Assembly (NCBI GenBank): GCA_024276495.1
Contig: JAJRXC010000110.1
Span: 38,959 to 102,958, forward strand
DNA: 64,000 bases
Reading direction: 5' to 3'
Source: Actinomycetes bacterium
Lineage (GTDB): Bacteria; Actinomycetota; Acidimicrobiia; Acidimicrobiales; Aldehydirespiratoraceae
Program-made: the position numbers and the translations under genes
The notes under the pieces: model-generated
The model's database searches: none
Told to the model about the DNA's origin: nothing
The model's input: the letters and a program-made list of their open reading frames with translations, nothing else
In this document: piece by piece, positions 39,935 to 48,097 of the stretch
How the letters are laid out: the number at the start of each line of letters is the position of its first letter
Position numbering within the stretch: the stretch's first letter is position 1

Positions 39935-41060
39935 TCGAGAACCTGGCCCGCACGGCCTCGATCGGGTCGGTGTACTCGAGCCCCTGCGCGTCGGCGACGT
40001 GGCGTTCGGTGAGTCGACCACCACAGGTGTGGAGCCCGCCGAGCAGGTGCGGGTCGGCCAGCAGCGCCTCCTCGACGCCCCGATCGGCCAGGGCGAGGGT
40101 GAACGGCAGGGTCGCGTTGTTCAGCGCGTAGGTGGAGGTCTTCGGCACCGCACCGGGCATGTTGGCGACGCAATAGTGGACCACGCCGTCGACGACGAAT
40201 GTCGGCTCGGCGTGGGTCGTGGGCCGCGACGTCTCGAAGCATCCCCCTTGGTCGATCGCCACGTCGACGAGCACCGAACCCGGTTTCATCGCTGAGACCA
40301 TCTCGGCGGTGACCAGCTTCGGCGCGGTGGCGCCCTTGACGAGCACCGCGCCGATCACGAGATCGGCCCCCAGCACCTGTTCCTCCAGCGCGGCCCGAGT
40401 CGAGTAGAGGGTCTCCAACTCGGCGCCGAACCGACGGGAGAGGTGGCCCAGCACGTCGAGGTTGCGATCGAGCACCGTGACCTGCGATCCGAGCCCGATC
40501 GCCATCTCGATGGCGTTCTCGCCGACGACGCCGCCGCCGATCACCACCGTCTTGCCGGAGACGACGCCCGGCACGCCACCGAGGAGGAGCCCCTTCCCGC
40601 CGTTGGGTGCCTCGAGGCAGTGGGCCCCGGCCTGGATCGACATTCGACCGGCGACCTGCGACATGGGTGCGAGCAGCGGCAGACCGCCGCCGGCGTCGGT
40701 GACGGTCTCGTAGGCGATGCAGGTCGCGCCGCTGGCGAGGAGGTCGCGGGTCTGGGCCTGATCGGGGGCGAGGTGCAGATAGGTGAACAGGACGTGTTCG
40801 GGTCGCAGCATCGCCCGTTCGACCGCCTGTGGTTCCTTCACCTTGACGATCATCTCCGCATCGGCGTACACGTCTGCCGCGTCGGGGGCGATGGTGGCGC
40901 CGACGGCGACATAGTCGGCGTCGTAGGCACCGATCCCGTCGCCCGCGCCGCGTTGCACGACGACCGAGTGACCGTGCGCGACGAGCTCCCGCACACTCGT
41001 CGGGGTGAGTCCGACCCGGCGTTCGGCGACCTTGATTTCCGTGGGCAGTCCGACCTTCAT
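39924..41060 (-). CDS. ald: Alanine dehydrogenase
   Basis: NAD-dependent L-alanine dehydrogenase (alanine to pyruvate and ammonia, reversible). 378 aa from ATG 41060. Seen: 'VGLPTEIKVAERRVGLTP' N-terminus, the substrate Lys in 'MIVKVKEPQ', 'LFTYLHLAPD', 'CIAYETV', and the NAD-binding 'VVIGGGVVGENAIEMAIGLG'. GGGAGG about 9 nt before ATG 41060 fixes the start; a start three codons earlier is less likely. Divergent from an Lrp-type gene, as in the mycobacterial ald-aldR pair. TAGGGT (41088-41093, minus) could be the -10. Confidence 0.95.
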   Translation of the reverse strand: MKVGLPTEIKVAERRVGLTPTSVRELVAHGHSVVVQRGAGDGIGAYDADYVAVGATIAPDAADVYADAEMIVKVKEPQAVERAMLRPEHVLFTYLHLAPDQAQTRDLLASGATCIAYETVTDAGGGLPLLAPMSQVAGRMSIQAGAHCLEAPNGGKGLLLGGVPGVVSGKTVVIGGGVVGENAIEMAIGLGSQVTVLDRNLDVLGHLSRRFGAELETLYSTRAALEEQVLGADLVIGAVLVKGATAPKLVTAEMVSAMKPGSVLVDVAIDQGGCFETSRPTTHAEPTFVVDGVVHYCVANMPGAVPKTSTYALNNATLPFTLALADRGVEEALLADPHLLGGLHTCGGRLTERHVADAQGLEYTDPIEAVRARFSTTR

Positions 41061-41122
41061 GCGTGGCACCTCCCCGAGCCGATTGCCACCCTAGGAGATC
41101 CGGGCCGCGACCTGTCAGCGTC

Positions 41123-41155
41123 TTTCGTGCCGTTAGGCTCTGCTCGCGCAAGAAA
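41123..41155. promoter_or_regulatory. Candidate AldR operator
   Basis: TTTCGTGC (41123-41130) and GCAAGAAA (41148-41155) form an imperfect inverted repeat with a 17-nt spacer (7 of 8 positions). It lies in the ald-aldR intergenic region, upstream of a possible ald promoter (CTGACA-like -35 and TAGGGT -10). Lrp-type proteins bind such spaced dyads; assignment is inferred. Confidence 0.4.
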
Positions 41156-41189
41156 CCGCCGATTAGGAGCGCGGCGACGAAAGGAACGT

Positions 41190-41657
41190 GTGCAGTTCGA
41201 ACTCGATGCCACCGATCGGCTCCTATTGTCCGTCCTCCAGGTCGACGGTCGGATCACCAACGCCGCGTTGGCCGACGCCGTGCACCTCTCGCCCAGCGCG
41301 TGCCTGCGTCGGGTTCGTCGCCTCGAGCAGGCCGGCGTGATCACCGGATTCGTCGCGGTTCTCGATCGTTCCCTGATCGGGCGAGGGACCTCGGTCTTCG
41401 TGGAGATCACCCTCACCAGCCAGCACGAGGACCGGCTCACCGAGTTCGAGGCGGAGGTCGCGGCCGTCCCCGAGGTGTTGAGTTGCCATCTGATGGCCGG
41501 TAACGCCGACTACCTGCTCCACGTCGCGGCCGACGACGTCGGCGACTACGAACGCATCCACAAGACCTACCTCGCCCGACTCCCCCACGTCGCCCAGCTT
41601 CGGTCGAGCTTCGCCTTGCGGACCGTGTGCGACCGCAAGGCCCACGACCTGCGTTGA
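41190..41657 (+). CDS. aldR: Lrp/AsnC-family regulator, likely AldR
   Basis: 155 aa. The N-terminal helix-turn-helix reads 'DRLLLSVLQVDGRITNAALADAVHLSPSACLRRVRRLEQAGVI' in abbreviated form 'LADAVHLSPSACLRRVRRL', and the C-terminal RAM/effector domain has 'HLMAGNADYLLHVAADD'. GTG 41190 is chosen for AAAGGA about 4 nt upstream and because it gives the normal Lrp N-terminus. Divergent position next to ald matches mycobacterial AldR, which activates ald in response to alanine; the target assignment is by context. Confidence 0.9.
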   Translation: MQFELDATDRLLLSVLQVDGRITNAALADAVHLSPSACLRRVRRLEQAGVITGFVAVLDRSLIGRGTSVFVEITLTSQHEDRLTEFEAEVAAVPEVLSCHLMAGNADYLLHVAADDVGDYERIHKTYLARLPHVAQLRSSFALRTVCDRKAHDLR

Positions 41658-41744
41658 CCGGGCCGGGACGGTCCGTGATGGCGGCGGGAACCGAGATCTA
41701 GGATCGTGTCTGCCCCAGTCGCCTCACCCGGAAACGAGCTCCCG

Positions 41745-42872
41745 ATGCCCAGCCTGCGCCCCGACGTCGATCCCGACGGACTGCTCGAGTTCTCCGTCGT
41801 CTACACCGATCGTGCCCTGAACCACATGAGCCGGAGCTTTCAGGACGTGATGAACGAGGTGTCGACGACGCTGCGCGGTGTCTACAACGCCCATTCGGTG
41901 GCGATCGTTCCCGGCAGCGGCACGTTCGGGATGGAGGCCGTCGCCCGGCAGCTCGCGACCGATCGGCACTGCCTGGTCGTGCGCAACGGGTTCTTCTCGT
42001 ACCGGTGGACCCAGATCTTCGAGATGGGGTCGATTCCCGTGTCGCACACGGTGATGGCGGCGCGCCGCATCGACGACTCCCCCACCGCGGCGTTCGCCCC
42101 CGCCCCGATCGAGGAGGTGACGGCCGTGATCGAGACGGAGCGTCCGGTCGTGGTGTTCGCGCCCCACGTGGAGACCGCGTCCGGCATCATCCTCCCGGAT
42201 TCCTACATCCGGGCGCTGGCCGACGCGACCCACCGGGTCGGTGGGTTGTTCGTGCTCGACTGCATCGCATCGGGAACGATCTGGGTCGACATGGCCGACC
42301 TCGGCATCGACGTGGTGATCTCGGCGCCGCAAAAGGGCTGGTCGGGCTCCCCGTTCGGCGCGCTGGTCATGCTCGGGCCGCGTGCCGACGAGCAACTCTC
42401 CGACACCACCAGCACCAGCTTCGCCTGCGATCTCGGCAAGTGGCGTCAGATCATGGCCGCCTACGAAGCCGGCGGCCATGCGTACCACGCGACGATGCCG
42501 ACCGACGCGATCACCCGCTTTCGCGACGTGATGGCCGAGACCGGGCGGCTGGGGTTCGCGACCATGAAGCAGGCGCAACAGACCCTCGGCGAGCGGGTTC
42601 GCGATCTGCTCGGCGAGCGGGGGTTCCCGAGTGTCGCCGGCGACGGATACGGCGCACCCGGGGTGGTCGTCAGCTACACCGACGACCCCGACGTCAAGAG
42701 CGGTGCGAAGTTCGCGGCCGAGGGGTTGCAGATCGCGGGAGGGGTCCCGCTGATGTGTGGCGAGGGCGATGACTTCTCCACCTTTCGACTGGGGCTGTTC
42801 GGGCTCGACAAGCTCGTCGACATCGACGCGACCGTGGATCGTCTCTCCTCGGCCCTCGACCGAATCCGCTGA
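41745..42872 (+). CDS. Class V aminotransferase, alanine-glyoxylate/serine-pyruvate type
   Basis: PLP enzyme of fold type I, 375 aa from ATG 41745. Seen: 'PGSGTFGMEAVARQL' (phosphate-binding region), 'FAPHVETASGIILPD', the Asp of 'VLDCIASG' (pairing with the PLP nitrogen), and the Schiff-base Lys in 'ISAPQKGWSGSP'. GTG 41706 gives a longer version, but a TAGGAT hexamer at 41699-41704 would place the transcript start after that codon, so ATG 41745 is preferred. Donor and acceptor are unknown; proximity to ald suggests pyruvate/alanine chemistry. Confidence 0.87.
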   Translation: MPSLRPDVDPDGLLEFSVVYTDRALNHMSRSFQDVMNEVSTTLRGVYNAHSVAIVPGSGTFGMEAVARQLATDRHCLVVRNGFFSYRWTQIFEMGSIPVSHTVMAARRIDDSPTAAFAPAPIEEVTAVIETERPVVVFAPHVETASGIILPDSYIRALADATHRVGGLFVLDCIASGTIWVDMADLGIDVVISAPQKGWSGSPFGALVMLGPRADEQLSDTTSTSFACDLGKWRQIMAAYEAGGHAYHATMPTDAITRFRDVMAETGRLGFATMKQAQQTLGERVRDLLGERGFPSVAGDGYGAPGVVVSYTDDPDVKSGAKFAAEGLQIAGGVPLMCGEGDDFSTFRLGLFGLDKLVDIDATVDRLSSALDRIR

Positions 42873-42886
42873 CGGCCGGGCCGCCC

Positions 42887-42892
42887 TAGAGT
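42887..42892 (+). promoter_or_regulatory. -10-like hexamer for SnoaL-like gene
   Basis: TAGAGT exactly 6 nt before the ATG at 42899, in a 26-nt gap after the aminotransferase gene. Confidence 0.45.
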
Positions 42893-42898
42893 CGGCGC

Positions 42899-43369
42899 AT
42901 GGCCGACAGCGCCCGAGAGATCGAACACCTGCTCTACACCTATGCCGAGTGCATCGACGGCGGTCGGCTCGACGACCTCGCCGCGTTGTTCGCCCACGGC
43001 CGGATCTGGCCGGTGCCCGACCCGTCGCCGGAGATGATCGCGCAGGGGCCCGACGCGGTCAGGGCGCTCTACGACGGTGTGCGCATCCATGCCGACGGCA
43101 CCCCCCGAACCAAGCACGTCACGTCGAACGCGATCATCGAGGTCGACGAGGAGGCCGGGACCGCGTCCGCCCGTTCGCACTACACGGTCACCCAGGCGAC
43201 CGATGCCCTGCCCCTGCAGGTCATCATCGCCGGCCGCTACCACGACACGTTTCGCTTAATCGACGCCACGTGGTGGTTCGACACCCGGATCATGTTCGTC
43301 GACCAGGTCGGCGAGCTCGGCGAGCACCTGACCTTCACGATTCCGGGTGGGCCGGATTCCGATACCTGA
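42899..43369 (+). CDS. SnoaL/NTF2-like protein
   Basis: 156 aa with the pattern of SnoaL-4/NTF2-like domains: 'REIEHLLYTYAECIDGGRLDDLAALFAHG' region (key motif 'YTYAECIDGGRLDDLAALF'), 'TKHVTSNAIIEVD', and 'ARSHYTVTQ', 'GRYHDTFRLID'. Many members are small isomerases, dehydratases or hydroxylase partners of steroid/aromatic catabolism; catalytic residues are not assigned. It lies directly before an amidohydrolase, a recurrent pairing in actinobacteria. Confidence 0.82.
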   Translation: MADSAREIEHLLYTYAECIDGGRLDDLAALFAHGRIWPVPDPSPEMIAQGPDAVRALYDGVRIHADGTPRTKHVTSNAIIEVDEEAGTASARSHYTVTQATDALPLQVIIAGRYHDTFRLIDATWWFDTRIMFVDQVGELGEHLTFTIPGGPDSDT

Positions 43370-43380
43370 CGGACCGTCAG
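43366..43380. promoter_or_regulatory. Perfect palindrome, probable TetR-type operator
   Basis: CTGACGG-A-CCGTCAG, perfect 15-bp dyad, bordered on both sides by ATAC. It overlaps the SnoaL stop and ends 2 nt before TACGGT, the -10-like hexamer of the amidohydrolase, so binding would obstruct that promoter. The regulator is not known; the nearest TetR genes are at 36.7 and 58.5 kb. Confidence 0.6.
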
Positions 43381-43381
43381 A

Positions 43382-43387
43382 TACGGT
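43382..43387 (+). promoter_or_regulatory. -10-like hexamer for amidohydrolase 2
   Basis: TACGGT exactly 6 nt before the ATG at 43394. Confidence 0.45.
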
Positions 43388-43393
43388 GGCGTG

Positions 43394-44593
43394 ATGCCCG
43401 ACTCCCTGACGAACTTCCCGAAGATCATCAGCGTGGACGACCATGTCGTCGAGCCCGCCGACGTCTGGCAGGATCGGCTTCCCACCAAGTACAAAGACGT
43501 CGGCCCCCGGATCGTCATCGAACCCCAAGGCGACATGTCGCTCGTCGACGGGGCCTGGGTCGAGACCCCCGGCGACGGCGACAAGATGGCGGCCTGGTGG
43601 CACTACGAGGACCACCGCTACCAGATCAAGGAGATGATCGCCTGCGCGGGGACGCCACCGGAGGAGGTGACCATGCAGGGGGTCACCTTCGACGACATCC
43701 GGCCCGGCTGCTACCAGCCCGCGGCCCGCCTGGCCGACATGGACCTCAACCATGTCGAGGCGTCGCTGTGCTTCCCGAACTATCCACGATTTTGTGGCCA
43801 GCTCTTCGCCGAACGCAAGGACATGGAGCTGTCGAAGCTGTGTGTCGAGGCCTACAACGACTGGATGGTCGACGAGTGGTGCGGCGACTCCGGCGGTCGC
43901 TTGTTGCCCCTGTGCCTGGTTCCCCTGTGGGACGCCGGGCTGGCCGCGGCGGAGATCCGCCGCAACGCCGCCCGCGGGGTGAAGGCGGTGGCCTGGTCGG
44001 AGCTGCCGGCCTGGCTGGGCCTTCCGTCGATCCACGGCGACTACTGGGAGCCCTTCTTCGAGGCCTGCGAGGAGACCGGCACCGTCATCTGCATGCACAT
44101 CGGGTCCGGCACCCGAACGGTCAAACCGGCCGACGACTCTCCCACCCTCGTGACCGCGGCGATGATCTCGGCCAACAGCGCCGCGTCGATGATCGACTTC
44201 TTGTTCTCCGGTGTCCTGGTGCGTCACCCCGGATTGAAGCTGATGTACGCCGAGAGCCAGATCGGATGGATTCCGTACTATCTCGAACGAGCCGACGACA
44301 ACTACGTCACCCACCGCTGGGCCCAAGGCGAGGAACGGCTCCCCGAGCCGCCGTCGTTCTACTACCACCGGCAGATCTACAGCTGCTTCTTCAAGGACAC
44401 GGCCGGAATGAAGCTGCTCGACGAGGTCGGCATCGACAACGTGCTGTTCGAGACCGACTACCCCCACAGCGACGGCACGTTCCCCCATTCCCGCGAGACC
44501 GCGAACCGGCTGTTCGGACACCTCGACGCGGACGAGGTCCACAAGATCGCCCGCGGCAACGCGATCACCCTGCTCGACCTGCCCTTCGACTGA
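43394..44593 (+). CDS. Amidohydrolase-2 family metal hydrolase (paralogue 2)
   Basis: 399 aa, same family and same motifs as the protein at 38708: 'ISVDDHVVEPADVW', 'RLADMDLNHVEASLCFPNYPRF', 'CMHIGSGTRT', 'YAESQIGWIPYYLERAD' and 'FETDYPHSDGTFPHSRET'. Metal ligands appear complete. Start ATG 43394 (a GTG one codon earlier is also in frame) is set by the 6-nt spacing from the hexamer. Expression is probably controlled through the palindrome just upstream. Substrate unknown; the flanking Liv importer and atu-like operon suggest a catabolic role. Confidence 0.88.
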   Translation: MPDSLTNFPKIISVDDHVVEPADVWQDRLPTKYKDVGPRIVIEPQGDMSLVDGAWVETPGDGDKMAAWWHYEDHRYQIKEMIACAGTPPEEVTMQGVTFDDIRPGCYQPAARLADMDLNHVEASLCFPNYPRFCGQLFAERKDMELSKLCVEAYNDWMVDEWCGDSGGRLLPLCLVPLWDAGLAAAEIRRNAARGVKAVAWSELPAWLGLPSIHGDYWEPFFEACEETGTVICMHIGSGTRTVKPADDSPTLVTAAMISANSAASMIDFLFSGVLVRHPGLKLMYAESQIGWIPYYLERADDNYVTHRWAQGEERLPEPPSFYYHRQIYSCFFKDTAGMKLLDEVGIDNVLFETDYPHSDGTFPHSRETANRLFGHLDADEVHKIARGNAITLLDLPFD

Positions 44594-44647
44594 GTCGCCC
44601 CGGACCCCACCTCCGACCCTGCGGGCGGAATGACCGGACCGAAACGA

Positions 44648-44676
44648 TTGAACCGGGAGCGTCGACGGCCTATCGT
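44648..44676 (+). promoter_or_regulatory. Promoter of the liv-fadD operon
   Basis: TTGAAC (44648-44653), 17-nt spacer, TATCGT (44671-44676): a good sigma-70/SigA-type promoter. The livF ATG at 44686 is only 9 nt past the -10, so the leader is at most a few bases. Confidence 0.65.
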
Positions 44677-44685
44677 CGGCCTCTC

Positions 44686-45498
44686 ATGTCGTCGCCGGAT
44701 ACCGGACCCCTGCTCGAGATCCGCAATGTCGAGGTCGTCTACAACGATGTCGCGCTGGTCCTCCGAGGGGTCAGCCTCCACGTCGACCGCGGGGAGATCG
44801 TGTCGTTGCTCGGCGCCAACGGGGCGGGCAAGACCACCCTGTTGCGGGCGATCACCGGTCTGCTCGAGGTCCATCGGGGTCAGGTGACCAAGGGGGAGAT
44901 CCGCTTCGGGGGCAAGGCCGTCGAACACGACGACCCGTCGAAGCTCGTGCGAGCCGGTGTGTCCCAGGTGATGGAAGGACGTCGGATCTTCGCCGAGCTC
45001 ACCGTCGACGAGAACCTGAAGGCCGGCGCCTACACGGTGCGTGACAAGGCGGCGGTCGCCGCCTCCTACGAGCGGGTCATGGAGCTGTTCCCCGCGCTCG
45101 TGTCGCGACGAAGAGACGTCGCCGGCTACCTGTCCGGCGGCGAGCAACAGATGCTCGCGATCGCCCGTGCGCTCATGGCCTCGCCCCAGCTCCTCCTGCT
45201 CGACGAGCCCAGCCTGGGGCTCGCGCCGCGAATCGTCGAGCTGATCAGTGGCATCATCGAGACCGTGAACGGACAGGGGACGAGCGTTCTGCTCGTCGAA
45301 CAGAACGCCCACATGGCGTTGTCGATCTCCGGGCGGGCCTACGTGCTCGAGAACGGGCGAATCGTCAAGGACGGCACCGGCGACGAGCTGCTTGCCGACG
45401 ACGACATCCGCGAGTTCTATCTGGGCATCGGCGAGACCGGCCGCAAGTCGTTTCGCGACGTCAAGTCGTATCGCCGCAAGAAGCGCTGGTCGGCATGA
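44686..45498 (+). CDS. Liv-type ABC transporter ATP-binding protein (LivF-like)
   Basis: 270-aa ABC ATPase of the branched-chain/amide (HAAT) family. Seen: Walker A 'GANGAGKTT', Q-loop region 'GVSQVMEGRRIF' typical of LivF, signature 'YLSGGEQQMLAIARAL', Walker B 'LLLLDEPSLGLAP', and switch His region 'VLLVEQNAHMAL'. First gene of a tightly coupled operon (livF-livG-fadD-livH-livM-binding protein). A longer open frame upstream overlaps other genes; the ATG at 44686 follows a clear promoter. A C-terminal basic tail is unusual but short. Confidence 0.93.
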   Translation: MSSPDTGPLLEIRNVEVVYNDVALVLRGVSLHVDRGEIVSLLGANGAGKTTLLRAITGLLEVHRGQVTKGEIRFGGKAVEHDDPSKLVRAGVSQVMEGRRIFAELTVDENLKAGAYTVRDKAAVAASYERVMELFPALVSRRRDVAGYLSGGEQQMLAIARALMASPQLLLLDEPSLGLAPRIVELISGIIETVNGQGTSVLLVEQNAHMALSISGRAYVLENGRIVKDGTGDELLADDDIREFYLGIGETGRKSFRDVKSYRRKKRWSA

Positions 45499-46268
45499 AC
45501 GACACGCCGCTGCTGCGCTTCGACGACGTCACCCTCCGATTCGGCGGCGTGACCGCCCTCGACAGCGTCAGCTTCTCGGTCCGGCCCGGTGAGCTCTTCG
45601 CCGTGATCGGCCCGAACGGGGCCGGCAAGACATCGATCTTCAACTGCCTCAACGCCGTCTACCGGCCCCAGCAGGGCACGATCGTCTTCGATGGTCATCC
45701 GATCATCGGCCGCAAGCCGACACAGGTCGCGAAGCTCGGCGTGGCCCGCACGTTCCAGAACCTCGGTCTGTTCCTCAACCTCAACGTGATCGACAACCTG
45801 ATGCTCGGGCGGCACCTGCTGATGAAAAGCGGGTTCATCACCGGGGCGCTGTGGTTCGGGCGGGCCCGACGCGAGGAGCTCGTGCATCGGGCCGCGGTCG
45901 AGGAGATCATCGACTTCCTCGAGCTCCAGGCGTACCGCTATCACCCTGTCGGCCTTCTCCCCTACGGGATCCAAAAGCGCATCGAGCTCGGACGGGCCCT
46001 GTCGATGGAACCGAAGTTGTTGCTCCTCGACGAACCGGTCGCGGGCATGAACCTCGAGGAGACCGAGGACATGGCCCGCTACATCCTGGAGATCCGCAAC
46101 GACCTCGAGATCCCGATGATCCTGGTGGAACACGACATGCACATGGTGATGGACATCGCCGATCGGGTGATGGCGCTCAACTTCGGTCAGCCCCTCGCGA
46201 CCGGTTCCCCGGCCGAGGTCCAGGACAACCACGAAGTGATCTCCGCGTATCTGGGGGAGCCGTCATGA
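45495..46268 (+). CDS. Liv-type ABC transporter ATP-binding protein (LivG-like)
   Basis: 257 aa. Walker A 'GPNGAGKTSIFN', Q-loop 'GVARTFQNLGLF' typical of LivG, signature 'LPYGIQKRIELGRAL' (the LivG variant lacking LSGG), Walker B 'LLLLDEPVAGMN' and switch 'VEHDMHMVMDIADRV'. Start overlaps livF stop (ATGA). Together with LivF it should energise the LivH/LivM permease. Confidence 0.93.
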   Translation: MNDTPLLRFDDVTLRFGGVTALDSVSFSVRPGELFAVIGPNGAGKTSIFNCLNAVYRPQQGTIVFDGHPIIGRKPTQVAKLGVARTFQNLGLFLNLNVIDNLMLGRHLLMKSGFITGALWFGRARREELVHRAAVEEIIDFLELQAYRYHPVGLLPYGIQKRIELGRALSMEPKLLLLDEPVAGMNLEETEDMARYILEIRNDLEIPMILVEHDMHMVMDIADRVMALNFGQPLATGSPAEVQDNHEVISAYLGEPS

Positions 46269-48097
46269 CCGCACTCGAGACCGAACCGATCACCGTTCCC
46301 GCCGACGACAATCGTCGGGTACTGCCCGCGAAGCTCCTGGCGCGCGCCGCGGCCACCCCCGACGCGGTGGCCCTTCGCCACAAGCACCTCGGGATCTGGC
46401 GGGAGTACACCTGGTCCGACTACGCAGATCTCGCTCGAACGGTCGGCGCCGGCCTGCACGCGCTCGGGGTCGGCCGGGGCGACTGTGTTGCGATCCACTC
46501 GGAGAACCGGCCGGAGTGGGTCGTGGCCGATCTGGGGATTCAGGGGCTCGGTGGCATCGCGGTCGGGGTGTATCCGACGAGCCCCGCCGCCGAGGTGCAG
46601 TATCTGCTCTCCCACAGCGAGGCGAAGGTGGTGATCGCAGAGGACGAGGAACAGCTCGACAAGACCATGCAGGTCTGGGACCGGCTGCCCGACCTCGAGC
46701 ATGTCGTCGTCGTCGATCCCCGGGGGGTTCGTGATCTCGACGATCCGCGGGTGTTGACCTTCGAGGAGCTGCTCCGGCGCGGCCGGGAGGCCGGCCTCGA
46801 ACGGTACGACGAGGCCGTCGCCCGGATCGCTCCCGACGACATCGGCGTGATCGTCTACACGTCGGGCACGACCGGTCCGCCGAAGGGCGCGATGATCAGC
46901 CACGCCAACATGGATGCCGCGGCGAAGTCCTATGTCGACGTGTTCGAGATCGACCCGTCCGACGAGGTGCTGTCCTATCTCCCGTTGTGCCACATCGCCG
47001 AGCGTCTGGTCACCGTGATCAACGGGGTCAGCAACGGCACGGTGGCGAACTTCGGTGAGGGCGGGGAATCGTTCACCAACGACATGCGCGAAGTGCAGCC
47101 GACCTTCTTTCTGGGCGTGCCGAGGGTCTGGGAGAAGATGCTCGCGGGGATCCAGGTGCGCATGAGCGACGCGTCGTGGGTGAAGCGACGCAACTTCGAG
47201 CTCTGGACTCGGGTCGGACGGCGCCTCGCGGCCAAGAGGATGAGCGGCGCGTTCGGAGGTGTCGATCGGCTGATCTACGCCATCGGATGGCTGTTCCTCT
47301 ATCGGGCGCTCAAGGAACGACTCGGGATGTCGCGCTGCGACAAGGCGCTGTCCGGGGCGGCCCCGATCGCCCCCCAGGTCCTCGAGTTCATGTGGGCGAT
47401 CGGTGTGCCGGTCAGGGAGGGCTACGGGCAGACGGAGAACACCGCCCAGGGCACGATCAACCCGACCGGCGACGTCCGCATCGGCACGGTCGGCACGGCC
47501 ATTCCCGGCGCCGAGGTCCGCATCGCCGACGACGGCGAGATCCTCACCCGGGGCGGTGCGACTTTCGCCGGCTATCTCAAGAACGAGGAGGCCACCGCCG
47601 CCACGATCGACGCCGACGGCTGGCTCCACACCGGCGACATCGGGGAGATGTCCGACGATGGCTATCTGACCATCACCGACCGGAAGAAGGACATCATCAT
47701 CACCGCCGGCGGCAAGAACATCTCGCCGTCGGAGATCGAGAACCGGTTGAAGGTGTCGCCGTTCGTGCGTGAGGCCGTGGTGATCGGCGATCGTCGCAAG
47801 TACCTCACCGCCCTGATCGGCATCGAGTTCGACACGGTCGGCGACTGGGCGACCCGGCGCGGCATCCCCTACACCACGTATGAGGACCTCTCGAACAAGC
47901 CGGAGGTGCGTGCGCTGATCGAAGAGGTGGTGAACGAGGCCAACGCCGACTTCGCCCAGGTCGAGACCGTGAAGCGTTTCGAGTTCATGACCATCGAGCT
48001 CGACCACGAAGAGGGCCAACTGACCGCCACCCAGAAGGTGAAGCGAAGCGCCATCACCGAGCAGTTTCACGATCTGATCGAGGAGATGTACGGGTGA
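46265..48097 (+). CDS. Acyl-CoA ligase (AMP-forming, FadD/ACSL type) inside the importer operon
   Basis: 610-aa adenylate-forming ligase. Seen: the P-loop-like 'YTSGTTGPPKGAMISH', 'YGQTENTAQGTINP' (A5 motif), 'GWLHTGDIGEMSDDGYLTITDRKKD' (core 'TGDIGEMSDDGYLTI'), and the C-terminal catalytic 'QLTATQKVKRSAI' Lys region. The length and 'SLPLCHIAER'-type sequence ('SYLPLCHIAERL') suggest the long-chain or bulky acyl group rather than acetyl-CoA synthetase. ATGA overlap with livG and GTGA overlap with livH show it belongs to the operon; the obvious reading is CoA activation of the imported acid. Confidence 0.92.
   Translation: MTALETEPITVPADDNRRVLPAKLLARAAATPDAVALRHKHLGIWREYTWSDYADLARTVGAGLHALGVGRGDCVAIHSENRPEWVVADLGIQGLGGIAVGVYPTSPAAEVQYLLSHSEAKVVIAEDEEQLDKTMQVWDRLPDLEHVVVVDPRGVRDLDDPRVLTFEELLRRGREAGLERYDEAVARIAPDDIGVIVYTSGTTGPPKGAMISHANMDAAAKSYVDVFEIDPSDEVLSYLPLCHIAERLVTVINGVSNGTVANFGEGGESFTNDMREVQPTFFLGVPRVWEKMLAGIQVRMSDASWVKRRNFELWTRVGRRLAAKRMSGAFGGVDRLIYAIGWLFLYRALKERLGMSRCDKALSGAAPIAPQVLEFMWAIGVPVREGYGQTENTAQGTINPTGDVRIGTVGTAIPGAEVRIADDGEILTRGGATFAGYLKNEEATAATIDADGWLHTGDIGEMSDDGYLTITDRKKDIIITAGGKNISPSEIENRLKVSPFVREAVVIGDRRKYLTALIGIEFDTVGDWATRRGIPYTTYEDLSNKPEVRALIEEVVNEANADFAQVETVKRFEFMTIELDHEEGQLTATQKVKRSAITEQFHDLIEEMYG

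Noticed and set aside
42757..44685. Long N-terminal extension in frame with livF
   Set aside because: It runs through the end of the aminotransferase, the SnoaL gene and amidohydrolase 2, is Arg/Pro-rich, and a strong promoter precedes the real livF ATG.
45955..46000. LivG signature motif lacking LSGG, read as a defective ATPase
   Set aside because: 'LPYGIQKRIELGRAL' is a normal variant for LivG-type ATPases; Walker A and B are intact.
46265..48097. Acyl-CoA ligase within the transporter operon as a possible insertion or misassembly
   Set aside because: It overlaps livG by ATGA and livH by GTGA, with matching composition; it is a true operon member.
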